Positions 17,361 through 25,895 of a stretch of DNA of 64,000 bases are shown one piece after another. Position numbers and translations under genes: made by a program. The notes below the pieces were generated by a model, which saw only the letters and a list, made by a program, of their open reading frames with translations, did not search any database and was not told where the DNA came from. The DNA comes from DATJLQ01 sp035509415. GTDB lineage: Bacteria; Pseudomonadota; Alphaproteobacteria; JACZXZ01. Positions within the stretch are counted from its first letter, which is position 1. Every line of letters begins with the position of its first letter. The stretch is taken from assembly GCA_035509415.1 (NCBI GenBank), contig DATJLQ010000233.1, forward strand, positions 58,170-122,169, written 5' to 3'.

Positions 17361-18392
17361 ATGAGTCCGTGGCGCGCGACCTGCATCCAAATGAAGAGCG
17401 AGATCGTCGCGGGTGCGGCCGATCGCGATGCGGCGTGGAAGATCATCCGGCGCAATCTCGGCCGCGCCATTGAAACGATCGAGGTTCTGTGCGCCGACCG
17501 CGCGCGCGCGCCGCGCCTCGTCGTGCTGCCCGAGTTCGCGTTCCAGGGTCCGCCCCACCAGCACGATCCCGCGTCCTGGATCGCGCTTGCCTGCTGTCCG
17601 ATTCCGGGCCCGATCACGGCACCGTTCCAGGCGCTGGCGCAGCGGCACGGCATCTATATCGCCGGCAACCAGTTCGAGAGCTCGGACTTCTGGACCGGCC
17701 GCTTCTTCAATTGCTGCTTCCTGATCGATCCGAGCGGCGAGGTGGTGCTGCGCTTCCGGCGCATCAACACGGCGCTCTGGCCCTCGCCCCACGACATGAT
17801 GGACGCCTACCTGAAGCGCCACGGGATCGAGGGCACCTTCCCCGTGGTCAAGACCGAGCTCGGCAATCTCGCGATGGTCGCGTGCGGCGAGATCGCGGTG
17901 CCGGAGGTGACGCGCGTCCTCATGATGCGCGGCGCCGAGATCGTGCTCCATCCGACCAACGAGGAGCTCTCGGCACCCCAGGAGGCCGCCAAGATCGCGC
18001 GCGCGGCCGAGAACATGGTCTATCTCGTGAGCGCCAACGTGGCCGGCGGCATCGGCTTCTCGCGCGACGGCTCGGTCCAGGGCGGCCGGTCGCAGATCAT
18101 CAACTATTACGGCGAGCGCATCGCGTTCGAGCCCGGCGCGGGCGAATCGACCGCGGCGTCGGCGCTCATCGACATCGACGCGTTGCGCGCGGCACGCCAC
18201 GACACGGGCCTTCGCAACACGCTGCTCCGCGCGCGCTTCGAGATGTACCGGCCGTTCTATTCCGCGGCCGCGTTCTATCCGCCGAACCAGTTCTTGAACG
18301 CGCCGATGACGAATGCCAAGGCGCTCGCGGAGCCGGTCGAGCGCGCGCTGAAAAATCTCGCGCTGAACGGCGTCGTGTCGGACGCGTCATGA
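17361..18392 (+). CDS. Nitrilase/amidase superfamily hydrolase, paralogue
   Basis: A 343-aa paralogue of the protein at 15821-16852, identical in length and collinear (LPEFAFQGPPH, CCPIPGPIT, INTA/PSPHD, ENMV, SANVAGGIGFS, GGRSQI, EMYRPF, FYPPN shared). Glu58 and Cys175 are kept; the Lys position is Arg134 (RFRRIN). It starts an operon with SDR, binding-protein and amidohydrolase genes. The two copies may act on enantiomers or successive intermediates, or form mixed oligomers; the sequence does not say which. Confidence 0.9.
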   Translation: MSPWRATCIQMKSEIVAGAADRDAAWKIIRRNLGRAIETIEVLCADRARAPRLVVLPEFAFQGPPHQHDPASWIALACCPIPGPITAPFQALAQRHGIYIAGNQFESSDFWTGRFFNCCFLIDPSGEVVLRFRRINTALWPSPHDMMDAYLKRHGIEGTFPVVKTELGNLAMVACGEIAVPEVTRVLMMRGAEIVLHPTNEELSAPQEAAKIARAAENMVYLVSANVAGGIGFSRDGSVQGGRSQIINYYGERIAFEPGAGESTAASALIDIDALRAARHDTGLRNTLLRARFEMYRPFYSAAAFYPPNQFLNAPMTNAKALAEPVERALKNLALNGVVSDAS

Positions 18393-18432
18393 GCCCCGCC
18401 CGGTGCCGCAACCCCTTGAAGCGTTGGAGCCC

Positions 18433-19116
18433 ATGGCGAGCGTGCTGATTTCCGGCGCGAGCCGCGGCCTCGGGCTCGAGTTCGCGCGCCAATACGCGGC
18501 GGCCGGCTGGCGCGTCTACGCGACCTGCCGGGAGCCCGCGCGCGCCGACGGCCTCAAATCGCTCCCGGGTGCGGTCTCGCTCCACGCCCTCGATGTGAGC
18601 CGCAAGGCGGACGTCGAGCGCCTCGCCGCCGAGCTCGACCGGACGCCGCTCGACCTCGTGATCGCCAATGCCGGCGTCTATGGCGACCACGCCATGGCGC
18701 CCGAGGCGATCGACCGTCCCGCCTGGGACGAGGTCGTCGCCGTCAACACTTTCGGCGCATTGGCGCTGGCGACCGCGTTCAAGCGCCACTTGCTGGCCGC
18801 GCGCATGCGGAAGCTCGTCGCGCTCTCGAGCCTGATGGCGTCGATCGCGCGCAACGATGCGGGCGGCCAGTACGTCTACCGCGCGTCAAAGGCGGCGCTG
18901 AATGCGCTCTGGAAGTCGCTCGCGGTCGATTGGCGCGCCCTCGGCCTCATTTGCCTCGTGATCCGGCCCGGCTTCGTGCGCACGGCCTTCACGGGCTATC
19001 GCGGCACTCTCGACCCGCCCGAAAGCGTCGCCGGCATGCGCGCCACGATCGAGCGCGCGACCATCGCCGACAGCGGGCGGTTCCTCAGCTACGACGGCGA
19101 GGAAATTCCCTGGTGA
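18433..19116 (+). CDS. Short-chain dehydrogenase/reductase (SDR)
   Basis: A 227-aa classical SDR. The cofactor loop SGASRGLG is near residue 8, followed by NAG near 80, the catalytic Ser in LSSLMAS, and YxxxK in YVYRASK near 155. The ATG at 18433 with GGAG seven bases upstream is preferred over the in-frame ATG at 18403. The two N-terminal basic residues of NADP-binding forms are not clear, so NAD is as likely. It lies 40 bp after the nitrilase stop and 50 bp before the binding-protein gene; it probably oxidises or reduces a pathway alcohol or ketone. Confidence 0.9.
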   Translation: MASVLISGASRGLGLEFARQYAAAGWRVYATCREPARADGLKSLPGAVSLHALDVSRKADVERLAAELDRTPLDLVIANAGVYGDHAMAPEAIDRPAWDEVVAVNTFGALALATAFKRHLLAARMRKLVALSSLMASIARNDAGGQYVYRASKAALNALWKSLAVDWRALGLICLVIRPGFVRTAFTGYRGTLDPPESVAGMRATIERATIADSGRFLSYDGEEIPW

Positions 19117-19166
19117 CGCGGACGATACCGGCACAAGCGAAGAAACGTTCAACACAGGAGACGATT

Positions 19167-20186
19167 ATGGACATGGGAAATGCGCTAAAGCTTCGGACAG
19201 GACGGCGGCTCGCCCTTTCGCTCGCGGCCGGCCTCATCGCGGCGACCCTCGGCGGCCGCGCGGTTCTCGCCCAATCGATGGAGCACGTCACGCTGCGCCT
19301 CGATTGGCTGCCGGGCGCCGACCACACCTCGATCTACCTCGCGAAGGAGCGCGGCTACTACGCCAAGGCCGGCATCGACCTCGAGATCCACAACGGTACC
19401 GGCAGCGTCGGGACCATCCAGTCGGTCGGCAGCGGCGGCGACATGATCGGCCTCGCGAGCCTCTCCCAGGTGGCGCTCGCCATCGGCAAGGACGTGCCGC
19501 TCATCGCCATCGCCGGCATCGTCCAGAAGGCGCCCGATTCGATCGTGGCCCTCAAGGGCTCGGGCATCGTCAAGCCCAAGGACATCGAAGGCAAGCGCTG
19601 GGGCTTCGTGCCGACCGATTCGGGGGCGCGCATCTTCCCCGCCTTCGCGGCCGCGAACGGCATCGACATGAACAAGATCACCAAGATCCAGCTCAGCTAC
19701 AGCACCATCTACAGCTCGCTCCTCAACGGCGACGTCGACTTCATCACCGCCTGGGCCTCGCCCGACGCGTTCAAGATCGCGGCCAAGAAGCCGATCGAGC
19801 CGCCGATCGTGTTCGCCGACTACGGCGTCAACACGCTCGGCACCGGCATCTTCGTGACGCGCGACACGTTCGCGAAGCACAAGGAGATGCTGCGCAAGTT
19901 CATCGCCGCGACGGTGCACGGTGCGGTGGAGGCGCAGAAGAATCCGACCGAGGCGATCGATGCGGTCATGAAGGCCGCCCCCGGGAGCGACCGGGCGATC
20001 CTGGTCCAGGAGTTCAACCATCTGCCCGAATATCTCCACACCAAGAACAGCAAGGGCCACATGTTCGGCTGGATGGCGCCGGCGGATTGGGAGCAGACGA
20101 TCACGCTCTTGCGCAAGTATTTCAGCCTGCCGGAATCGGTGAAGCCGGCCGACGTCTATACGGACGCGCTGTTCCCGAAGAGCTGA
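19167..20186 (+). CDS. ABC transporter substrate-binding protein (NMT1/SsuA-like)
   Basis: A 339-aa periplasmic binding protein. ATG at 19167 has ACAGGAG upstream. The signal peptide has an RTGRR n-region, a hydrophobic core (residues 15-30) and a likely cleavage after AVLA near residue 35. The mature protein opens with VTLRLDWLPGADHTSIYLAKERGYY, the NMT1/THI5-like signature shared with pyrimidine-precursor and nitrate/sulfonate binders. It is the only binding protein of this family in the window, and two ATPase/permease pairs (783/17 and 8066/7212) could use it. Confidence 0.93.
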   Translation: MDMGNALKLRTGRRLALSLAAGLIAATLGGRAVLAQSMEHVTLRLDWLPGADHTSIYLAKERGYYAKAGIDLEIHNGTGSVGTIQSVGSGGDMIGLASLSQVALAIGKDVPLIAIAGIVQKAPDSIVALKGSGIVKPKDIEGKRWGFVPTDSGARIFPAFAAANGIDMNKITKIQLSYSTIYSSLLNGDVDFITAWASPDAFKIAAKKPIEPPIVFADYGVNTLGTGIFVTRDTFAKHKEMLRKFIAATVHGAVEAQKNPTEAIDAVMKAAPGSDRAILVQEFNHLPEYLHTKNSKGHMFGWMAPADWEQTITLLRKYFSLPESVKPADVYTDALFPKS

Positions 20187-20212
20187 GGCGACGGGGAGCG
20201 GCGGACGGTGCG

Positions 20213-21790
20213 ATGACCGGCGTGCCAGCCGAGGCCGGGTCCCGGCCCGAGACGCCGGCATCGCTCGTCCGCGGGCGCTACGTCCTGTGCAAGGCGCGCG
20301 ACGACCGGGAGATGGTCGTCGTGCGCGACGGGGCGGTGCTCCAGGTCGAGGGGCGCATCGAGGAAGTCGGCCCCTATGACGACCTCGCGCGCCGCTACCC
20401 GGATCTTCCCGTGGTCGGCTCTGAGCGACACGTCGTCATTCCCGGGCTGGTCAACACGCACCACCATGTGGGGCTCACGCCGGTCCAGCTCGGCACGCAG
20501 GATTTGCCGCTCGAGCTGTGGCTCACGGCTCAGCTCGAGGCGCGCCGGCCCAACGGCTATCTCGACACGCTCTATTCCGCCTTCGAGCTGATCGGCTCGG
20601 GCGTCACCGCGGTCCAGCATCTCGACACCATGCGGCCGGGCCCGGTGAGCGCCTGGCCCGAGCGCGCGCACGCGGTCATCAAGGCCTATGCCGACATCGG
20701 CATGCGGGTGAGCTACGCGCTTTGCACGCGCGACCAGAACCGGCTCGTCTACGCGCCCGACCGGGAGTTCCTGAAGCGCCTGCCGCCCGAGCTCGCGCGC
20801 GAGACCGAGGCGTGGCTCGCGAGGACTCATTTCCGGCTCGAGGCGTATGGGTCCGAGTTCCTGACACCCGTGATCGGCGCCTATCGCGGCCGCAATCTGG
20901 TGCGTATCTGGCTCGCACCCATCAACCTGGAACGCTGCTCCGACGCGCTCCTGGGTTTGACGACGAAATGGGCGGCGGAATTCGGCATCGGCATCCATCT
21001 GCATCTCTCGGAGACCCATTACCAGAAGCTCTACGCCCAGCGCCGCTTCGGCACCACGGCGCTGAAGCATCTCGACGAGATCGGCTTCCTCGGGCCCCAT
21101 CTCACGGTCGGCCACGCGGTCTGGGCCAGCGCGGCCGACCTCGACCTTCTCGCAGAACGCGGCGTTACGGTGTGCCACAATGCGAGCTCGAACCTGCGCC
21201 TCAGGAGCGGCATCGCACCGGTGCTCGAGATGCTCGCGCGCGGCATTCCGGTGGCGCTCGGCATCGACGAGGCCGGCCTCAACGACGATCGCGACATGCT
21301 CCAGGAGATGCGCCTCGTGAAGCATCTCCATTGCCGGCCCGGCCTCGATCGGCCGGCGCTCACGGCGGCGCAGATCTTCCGCATGGCGACCGAGACCGGC
21401 GCCAGGGCGACCGGGTTCGGCGCCGAGATCGGCACCATCGAGCCCGGGAAGCGCGCCGACCTCGTGCTGCTCGATTATGAGCGCATCGCGGCTCCCTATC
21501 TCGATGCGAAGATTCCGGTCGCCGACGCGATCGTCTACCGCGCGCGCAGCACGGACGTGGATACGGTCATGATCGACGGCACGATCGTGCTCGAGGGCGG
21601 GCGCGCGACGCGCGTCGACCGCGCGCAGATATGGGGCGAAATCGCCGAGGCGTTGGCGGCACCGCCGCGGCCCGACGAGCTCGAGCGCAAGCAGCTGAGC
21701 CGCGCCCTCTTCCCCCATCTCCGCACCTTCTACGAGGATTGGCCTTTGCCGGAGACCGAGCCCTTCTACAATCTCAACGGCCGCGGCTGA
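20213..21790 (+). CDS. TRZ/ATZ-type amidohydrolase (cytosine-deaminase-like)
   Basis: A 525-aa metal-dependent amidohydrolase of the mononuclear subtype that includes triazine hydrolases, 8-oxoguanine deaminase and cytosine deaminase. Metal ligands: HHH in NTHHHVGLTP near residue 84, His in HLHLSETH near 265, His in VGHAVW near 302, and Asp in GIDEAGLNDD near 352. It would deaminate or dechlorinate an N-heterocycle. The C-terminal extension (about 50 residues, rich in Arg/Glu) is longer than usual. Last gene of the operon from 17361, 26 bp after the binding-protein stop. Confidence 0.9.
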   Translation: MTGVPAEAGSRPETPASLVRGRYVLCKARDDREMVVVRDGAVLQVEGRIEEVGPYDDLARRYPDLPVVGSERHVVIPGLVNTHHHVGLTPVQLGTQDLPLELWLTAQLEARRPNGYLDTLYSAFELIGSGVTAVQHLDTMRPGPVSAWPERAHAVIKAYADIGMRVSYALCTRDQNRLVYAPDREFLKRLPPELARETEAWLARTHFRLEAYGSEFLTPVIGAYRGRNLVRIWLAPINLERCSDALLGLTTKWAAEFGIGIHLHLSETHYQKLYAQRRFGTTALKHLDEIGFLGPHLTVGHAVWASAADLDLLAERGVTVCHNASSNLRLRSGIAPVLEMLARGIPVALGIDEAGLNDDRDMLQEMRLVKHLHCRPGLDRPALTAAQIFRMATETGARATGFGAEIGTIEPGKRADLVLLDYERIAAPYLDAKIPVADAIVYRARSTDVDTVMIDGTIVLEGGRATRVDRAQIWGEIAEALAAPPRPDELERKQLSRALFPHLRTFYEDWPLPETEPFYNLNGRG

Positions 21791-22085
21791 CGCGCGCGAC
21801 GCGGCGCGACGCTCGAAGCGCGGGTCGCGGACGCTCCGCTCCATTATTGCCAAATTCATCCGGCGCGCCTATCGGCCGCGCCGAAAGATATTGGGGCTCG
21901 ACAACGTTGCGGGGCAACGCCGCCCGTACATTGCGTTTTGTTCAAGCAAAAACGCCGCGTGCGATCCATGCCACGCGAAGAATTCATTTTTCATCTTCCG
22001 GTCACGTATCGGTAATCCCGCATCTGATCTGATCGACGGTGGCGGGCTCCGGCACCGCACCAACAAATCCTAGGGAGTGAAACGA

Positions 22086-23105
22086 ATGAGCCACGTCATG
22101 AAATTGGTGGCGGCCACGGCCCTGTTGACGGGCCTGATGACCGGCACGAGCCTCGCGAGCAGCCCGCCCACCTTCAAGCTGGTCGCAAAGATTCCGCTGC
22201 CGACCAAGCCCGGCCACGGCGACTGGGTCGCCTTCGATCCGTCCAACCGGGACGTCTACGTGTCGCTCAAGGATCACGGCATGGCCGTGATCGACACCAA
22301 GACCAACAAGGTCGTGCACGCGTTCCAGGATATCGCCGCGCCGAACACCATGACGTTCGACAAGAACTACGTCTATGAAACGGCGGCCGAGGGCGCGGGC
22401 GCCGGCAAGGCCAATCAGATCGTCGTCATCGACAAGCACGACTGGAAGATCGTCGACCGCGTCACCACCAAGGGAACGTCGCCCGACGGCACCTTCATCG
22501 ACCCGGCGAACGGCCATCTCTACGTCGTTTCGGACGACAACAACTGGATCGAGGAATACACGCCCGGGGCGCATCCGAAATTCGTCGCCAAATATTCGCT
22601 CGAGCCGGCGAAGGCCGTGGCCGGCCCCGACGTCGCGAGCCTGATCAACGGCACCATCTATGCGACCGACGATTCCGACGTCGAGACCGTCAATCCCCAG
22701 GACGGCAAGATCGGCAAGATCGCGGACTACCAGCTCAAGCTGAACAAGTTCGGCGGCACCAAGGACATGTTCTGGGATCCGACCCATCATGCGATCTGGG
22801 TCGGCACGACCAACCACGTGCTCTATATCGTCGATCCCAAGACGCTCCAGATCGACAAGCCGCTGCCCGAGACCGCGGGTGCCGACGAGGTCGGCCACGA
22901 TGCCGGCCTGGGCCTGGCGTACGCCTTCCAAGGCGGCATCCCGGGGTTCGACGTCTATTCGATCAAGGGCGAGAAATACCTGACCACGGTCCACACCGGG
23001 ACCAAGGGGCCGACCCATAGCGGCGCGGTCGATCCGGTCAACCACGACGTCTATGCCTATGCCGGCGGGTACGCGGCACTCTACGTGTACAAGCCCGTCA
23101 TGTAG
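22086..23105 (+). CDS. Secreted YVTN-type beta-propeller protein
   Basis: A 339-aa exported beta-propeller. The ATG at 22086 with AGGGAG eight bases upstream is preferred to the GTG at 22077. A signal peptide with core LVAATALLTGLMTG ends near LAS (about residue 25). Repeats of the YVTN/NHL kind recur about every 42 residues (WVAFDPSNRDVYVSL, GTFIDPANGHLYVVS, DMFWDPTHHAIWVGT, GAVDPVNHDVYAYA). Such proteins are often periplasmic scaffolds or lactonase-like, with no single function. It is followed by a strong terminator and is not obviously part of the catabolic operon. Confidence 0.85.
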   Translation: MSHVMKLVAATALLTGLMTGTSLASSPPTFKLVAKIPLPTKPGHGDWVAFDPSNRDVYVSLKDHGMAVIDTKTNKVVHAFQDIAAPNTMTFDKNYVYETAAEGAGAGKANQIVVIDKHDWKIVDRVTTKGTSPDGTFIDPANGHLYVVSDDNNWIEEYTPGAHPKFVAKYSLEPAKAVAGPDVASLINGTIYATDDSDVETVNPQDGKIGKIADYQLKLNKFGGTKDMFWDPTHHAIWVGTTNHVLYIVDPKTLQIDKPLPETAGADEVGHDAGLGLAYAFQGGIPGFDVYSIKGEKYLTTVHTGTKGPTHSGAVDPVNHDVYAYAGGYAALYVYKPVM

Positions 23106-23450
23106 GCGGCCGTGAACTGACGCCGCGCCTCGAGCCGACGCTCCGGAGACGGAAATTATCGGACTCCGGGCGACCCATTCTCCCTCGCTCGACTTCGGCG
23201 ATTCGGGACTCAAATCCCGAATCGCCTTTTTTCTTTGCCGCCGCCGGCGCGATTCCGAACTCGCGCGATTTCGACGGCACGGGCGCGTTAAACGGAGCCG
23301 GTCCGAGCCGGGACGCGCCGATATCGAGAAAACCTGGAGAAAAGCAATTCGCCGCGCCGATTTTCGTGCCCTGCCGGAACGCGTCACGCCGGCGCTCGAT
23401 GTGCGAGGCCCGGCCGGCGCCAATCGACGAATGTCGAATTCGGCGTTGCG
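23106..23450. other. Intergenic region without a gene
   Basis: The 345 bases between the beta-propeller gene and the convergent small genes hold the terminator at 23197-23232. The rest is GC-rich and shows no ribosome site or coding pattern that I would support. Confidence 0.6.
23197..23232 (+). terminator. Rho-independent terminator
   Basis: A perfect 12-bp stem (GGCGATTCGGGA / TCCCGAATCGCC) with a CTCAAA loop is followed at once by six T and then TCTTT. It lies 91 bases past the stop of the beta-propeller gene and should end that transcript. Confidence 0.9.
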
Positions 23451-23693
23451 CTACGCGCGCCGCTTGGGCGGTCGCTTGACTTCCACCGCGACCGAGTGGG
23501 CGCGGCCGAGCGGCAAGCTCTGGACGACCCGATGGGAATTCGATTGGCCGGCGGCCGGCCGCGTCGGTCCCTTGAGCCAGCTCGGGTCCAGCCGCTCGGC
23601 CGCGGCCTCGATCTCGGCGTCGGTCGGAATCGAGCCGGCGTCCGCGGCGGCGGACGCCCCGCCGTTCGGTTCCTTGGGCATCACGCGACCCAT
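23451..23693 (-). CDS. Small hypothetical protein, 80 aa
   Basis: Reads from an ATG at 23693 placed one base after the stop of the 69-aa gene (TGA-C-ATG), which argues for translational coupling. An ATG at 23681 is an alternative and would give 76 aa. Composition: an acidic, Ala-rich middle (SIPTDAEIEAAAERLDPSW) and a basic end (VKRPPKRRA). No known domain is recognised. Position and composition suggest a real cytoplasmic protein, but there is no functional clue. Confidence 0.55.
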   Translation of the reverse strand: MGRVMPKEPNGGASAAADAGSIPTDAEIEAAAERLDPSWLKGPTRPAAGQSNSHRVVQSLPLGRAHSVAVEVKRPPKRRA

Positions 23694-23694
23694 G

Positions 23695-23904
23695 TCAGCC
23701 GATCTCGCTTTCCACCACCACGCGCTCCTGGCCCTTGGTGCAACCCTTGATGCGGTATTGCTGCTGGGCGCCGTCGCTCGGAAGAAGGCGGGTGATCTCG
23801 TAACGCTCCGGCGTGGCGTCCGGGCCTTCCTTGCGCGTCGCAATGACGATCGTGCTTTGAAAGAACCGGACCGTTTGTCCGACCTTGAACTTGTGAGGCT
23901 GCAT
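23695..23904 (-). CDS. Conserved small hypothetical protein, 69 aa
   Basis: The opening KFKVGQTVRF and the later YEITRLLPSDG-QYRIKG-ERVVVESEIG match a small protein that I recognise as widespread in Rhizobiales and relatives; it has no assigned function. The residues suggest a small all-beta, SH3-like fold. GAGGAG lies nine bases before the ATG. It heads a pair with the 80-aa gene and follows the 101-aa gene on the same strand. Confidence 0.8.
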   Translation of the reverse strand: MQPHKFKVGQTVRFFQSTIVIATRKEGPDATPERYEITRLLPSDGAQQQYRIKGCTKGQERVVVESEIG

Positions 23905-24011
23905 TGCGCGACTCCTCGGTTGTGATGGAATTTAGCGATTCCGTGCCGGCGGCGGCGTCGAATCGACGGCGGGGTTCGGCTGCGACGGAATGCCACCGAC
24001 GACGGCGACGC

Positions 24012-24317
24012 CTAGGCGGTGGGCCGGCGCCATGAAGGGTACTTGGCGAGAATCCGGTCCGCCGCTCGGCGCGCGGCGCCGACGATCTCGTCGGTGCCCC
24101 AGGCCGTCGCTTCCGCCTTGGCGGACACCGTGATGGAGCCGCGATGCGCGGCACCGTCGGGCCCGAGCATCTCGATCTCCACGAGCGCGCCCCCGAAGGT
24201 TCCCGGTTTCGACGACAAGACCCGATCGGCATCGACCGAGACTTCGATATGCCGGCCGACCATGGCGCAAACTGCCTGTCGCGCCACGATCCGAATGTGG
24301 CCTTCCTCGTTGGTCAA
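24012..24317 (-). CDS. Hypothetical protein, 101 aa (TTG start)
   Basis: The start is a TTG with AGGAG at ideal distance (CACAGGAGCCGTC-TTG). The protein (MTNEEGHIRIVARQAV...) has alternating beta-like hydrophobics and a C-terminal helix (GTDEIVGAARRAADRIL). I do not recognise the family. It probably forms one transcription unit with the two small genes downstream; the gap to the next gene is 107 bp. Confidence 0.65.
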   Translation of the reverse strand: MTNEEGHIRIVARQAVCAMVGRHIEVSVDADRVLSSKPGTFGGALVEIEMLGPDGAAHRGSITVSAKAEATAWGTDEIVGAARRAADRILAKYPSWRRPTA

Positions 24318-24679
24318 GACGGCTCCTGTGATGAATGACGGAGAGTGTAGCCTTTTCGCAGCGCGAATGCGATCTTAATCGGCGCCAGGCGAATAGCGGC
24401 GGATTTGCGGCTTTTCGACGCACCCGGATCGCCCGAATCCGCCGCCGCTTTGGCGATCGTCGGCCTTTATGAGCGAGACGAGGAAAATGGCGCGATGAAC
24501 CCGCCGGAGACGGATCGATCGAGCGTCGCGACACACAGGAGCGCCGGGATCGCGAGCGCGGCGTGCGCCGGAACGCGCCTCGACCCAAGGTCCGGCGCGC
24601 GCGGTCGCCGGCGTTTCGTGACGGAAGCGGCGCCGCGACGAATGCCCGACGCCGACGAATCGGAACGGTCGGAGCCGCC
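24318..24679. other. Intergenic region without a gene
   Basis: A 362-bp divergent region between the 101-aa gene (minus) and the transglutaminase gene (plus). It is GC-rich and open in several frames, but I see no supported start or conserved protein. It presumably contains both promoters. Confidence 0.5.
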
Positions 24680-25513
24680 ATGTTGATCCGGGTCGGTTAC
24701 GAGCTGGTTTACGACTGTCCCTACCCCACGCCCATGATCCTGACCTTGAACGTGCACTACTCGCGCGCGTCCGATCTCGTGGTGCCGGACCTTCTGACGA
24801 CCGACCCGTCGGTCCCGATGACCGCTTACCGCGACGGCTTCGGCAACTGGTGCACGAGGATCGTGGCCCCCGCGGGCCGCATCCGGATCGCGAGCACGGC
24901 ACTCGTGCGCGACAGCGGGCTTCCGGACGAGGTGGCGCCGGGTGCCATCCAATACCGCGTCCAGGATTTGCCCGAGGAGACTTTGGTCTTCCTCCTGGGC
25001 AGCCGGTACTGCGAGACCGACCGGCTGTCCCAGATCGCGTGGGACCTGTTCGACCGGTTCCCGACCGGCTGGCCGCGCGTTCAGGCGGTGTGCGATTTCG
25101 TGCACCAGCACGTCGCGTTCGGCTACCAACATGCCCGGCCGACCAAGACGGCTTGGGAAACCTTCAACGAGCGCACGGGCGTCTGCCGCGACTTCGCCCA
25201 TCTCGCGATCGCCTTCTGCCGCTGCCTCAATATTCCGGCGCGTTATTGCACCGGCTATCTCGGCGACATCGGCGTCCCGCCGGCCGACGAGCCGATGGAT
25301 TTCTCGGCCTGGTTCGAAGCCTATCTGGGCGGCCGCTGGTACGCGTTCGACCCTCGCAACTACATCCCGCGCATCGGCCGCATTTTGATCGCGCGCGGCA
25401 GGGATGCCGCCGACGTGCCCCTCAGCAGCACCTTCGGCGCGAACATGGTCGCGAGCTTCAAGGTCGTGACCGACGAGGTGGCCGAAGACGGCGCGGGTGC
25501 TCCGCTCGCGTGA
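24680..25513 (+). CDS. Transglutaminase-like protein
   Basis: A 277-aa protein with an N-terminal beta domain (residues 1-110; typical opening IRVGYELVYDCPYPTPM) and a transglutaminase-like papain-fold domain. The nucleophile is Cys169 in TGVCRDFAHLAIAFCR, and Asp224 lies in FDPRN. The triad His position, before AWFEAYLGGRWYAFDP, is Ser209 (DFSAWFE). GGAG precedes the ATG by five bases. Members are probably peptidases or amidases, not cross-linkers; some sit near cyanophycin or peptide-metabolism genes. Here it stands alone. Confidence 0.88.
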   Translation: MLIRVGYELVYDCPYPTPMILTLNVHYSRASDLVVPDLLTTDPSVPMTAYRDGFGNWCTRIVAPAGRIRIASTALVRDSGLPDEVAPGAIQYRVQDLPEETLVFLLGSRYCETDRLSQIAWDLFDRFPTGWPRVQAVCDFVHQHVAFGYQHARPTKTAWETFNERTGVCRDFAHLAIAFCRCLNIPARYCTGYLGDIGVPPADEPMDFSAWFEAYLGGRWYAFDPRNYIPRIGRILIARGRDAADVPLSSTFGANMVASFKVVTDEVAEDGAGAPLA

Positions 25514-25895
25514 GTGCGGCGGCGTATCGGGCAGCGGAAGCGCGATCGCCCGAGATAAGTCGTTCAGGAAAATGGTGGGTGCTGCAGGGATTGAACTTGC
25601 GAGCCCTACGACGTCAAGGACGCGGGGCCGTTGGATTCATGGGAAATTCAATAGCACAACTGTGCACAAGCGAGCGTGTGTGCGTCGAACAGTACGGGCG
25701 GTCGAGAAAATTCGGGGAAAGATGCGCTCGGCGTTTTGACGAGTAGGGCCCGTGATGCGTTGGATAGGCCGGGGCGCCAGGATTCTCGGCGGACGAGGGG
25801 GATTATTCCATACAAATCAACGCGTTACGGGTAAGGCCCGATCGGCTCGAACCATCGCACGAGCGCCGTCACGGCTCACGCGCGGAGGCTTGCGG
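25514..25895. other. Intergenic region with repeat copy A
   Basis: The 382 bases hold no supported gene. Most are taken up by the dispersed repeat annotated separately at 25569-25743; the remainder, next to the DUF1116 stop, shows nothing clear. Confidence 0.6.
25569..25743. repeat. Dispersed repeat, copy A, with tRNA 3'-end-like segment
   Basis: About 175 bp alignable with 44859-45033. The left 40 bases, read on the minus strand, end in a T-arm-like GCAAG-TTCAATC-CCTGC followed by AGCACCCACCA, as in the 3' end of a tRNA. The matching 5' acceptor strand (GGGTGCT) is absent, so this is not a functional tRNA. The right part (GGCCGTTGGATTCAT, AAATTCAAT, GTGCGTCGAA, TTGACGAG) is also conserved between copies. 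It may be an old integration scar or a mobile noncoding repeat. Confidence 0.65.

Noticed and set aside
25569..25610. tRNA gene on the minus strand
   Set aside because: Only the T-arm and CCA-like end are present, the T-stem has a mismatch and the 5' acceptor strand, D-arm and anticodon arm do not follow. Same for 44859-44900.
25497..25739. Small protein reading MVGAAGIELASP...
   Set aside because: The reading comes from translating the tRNA-like repeat; the same peptide-like string appears at the second copy, and such products are known artefacts of tRNA-derived sequence.
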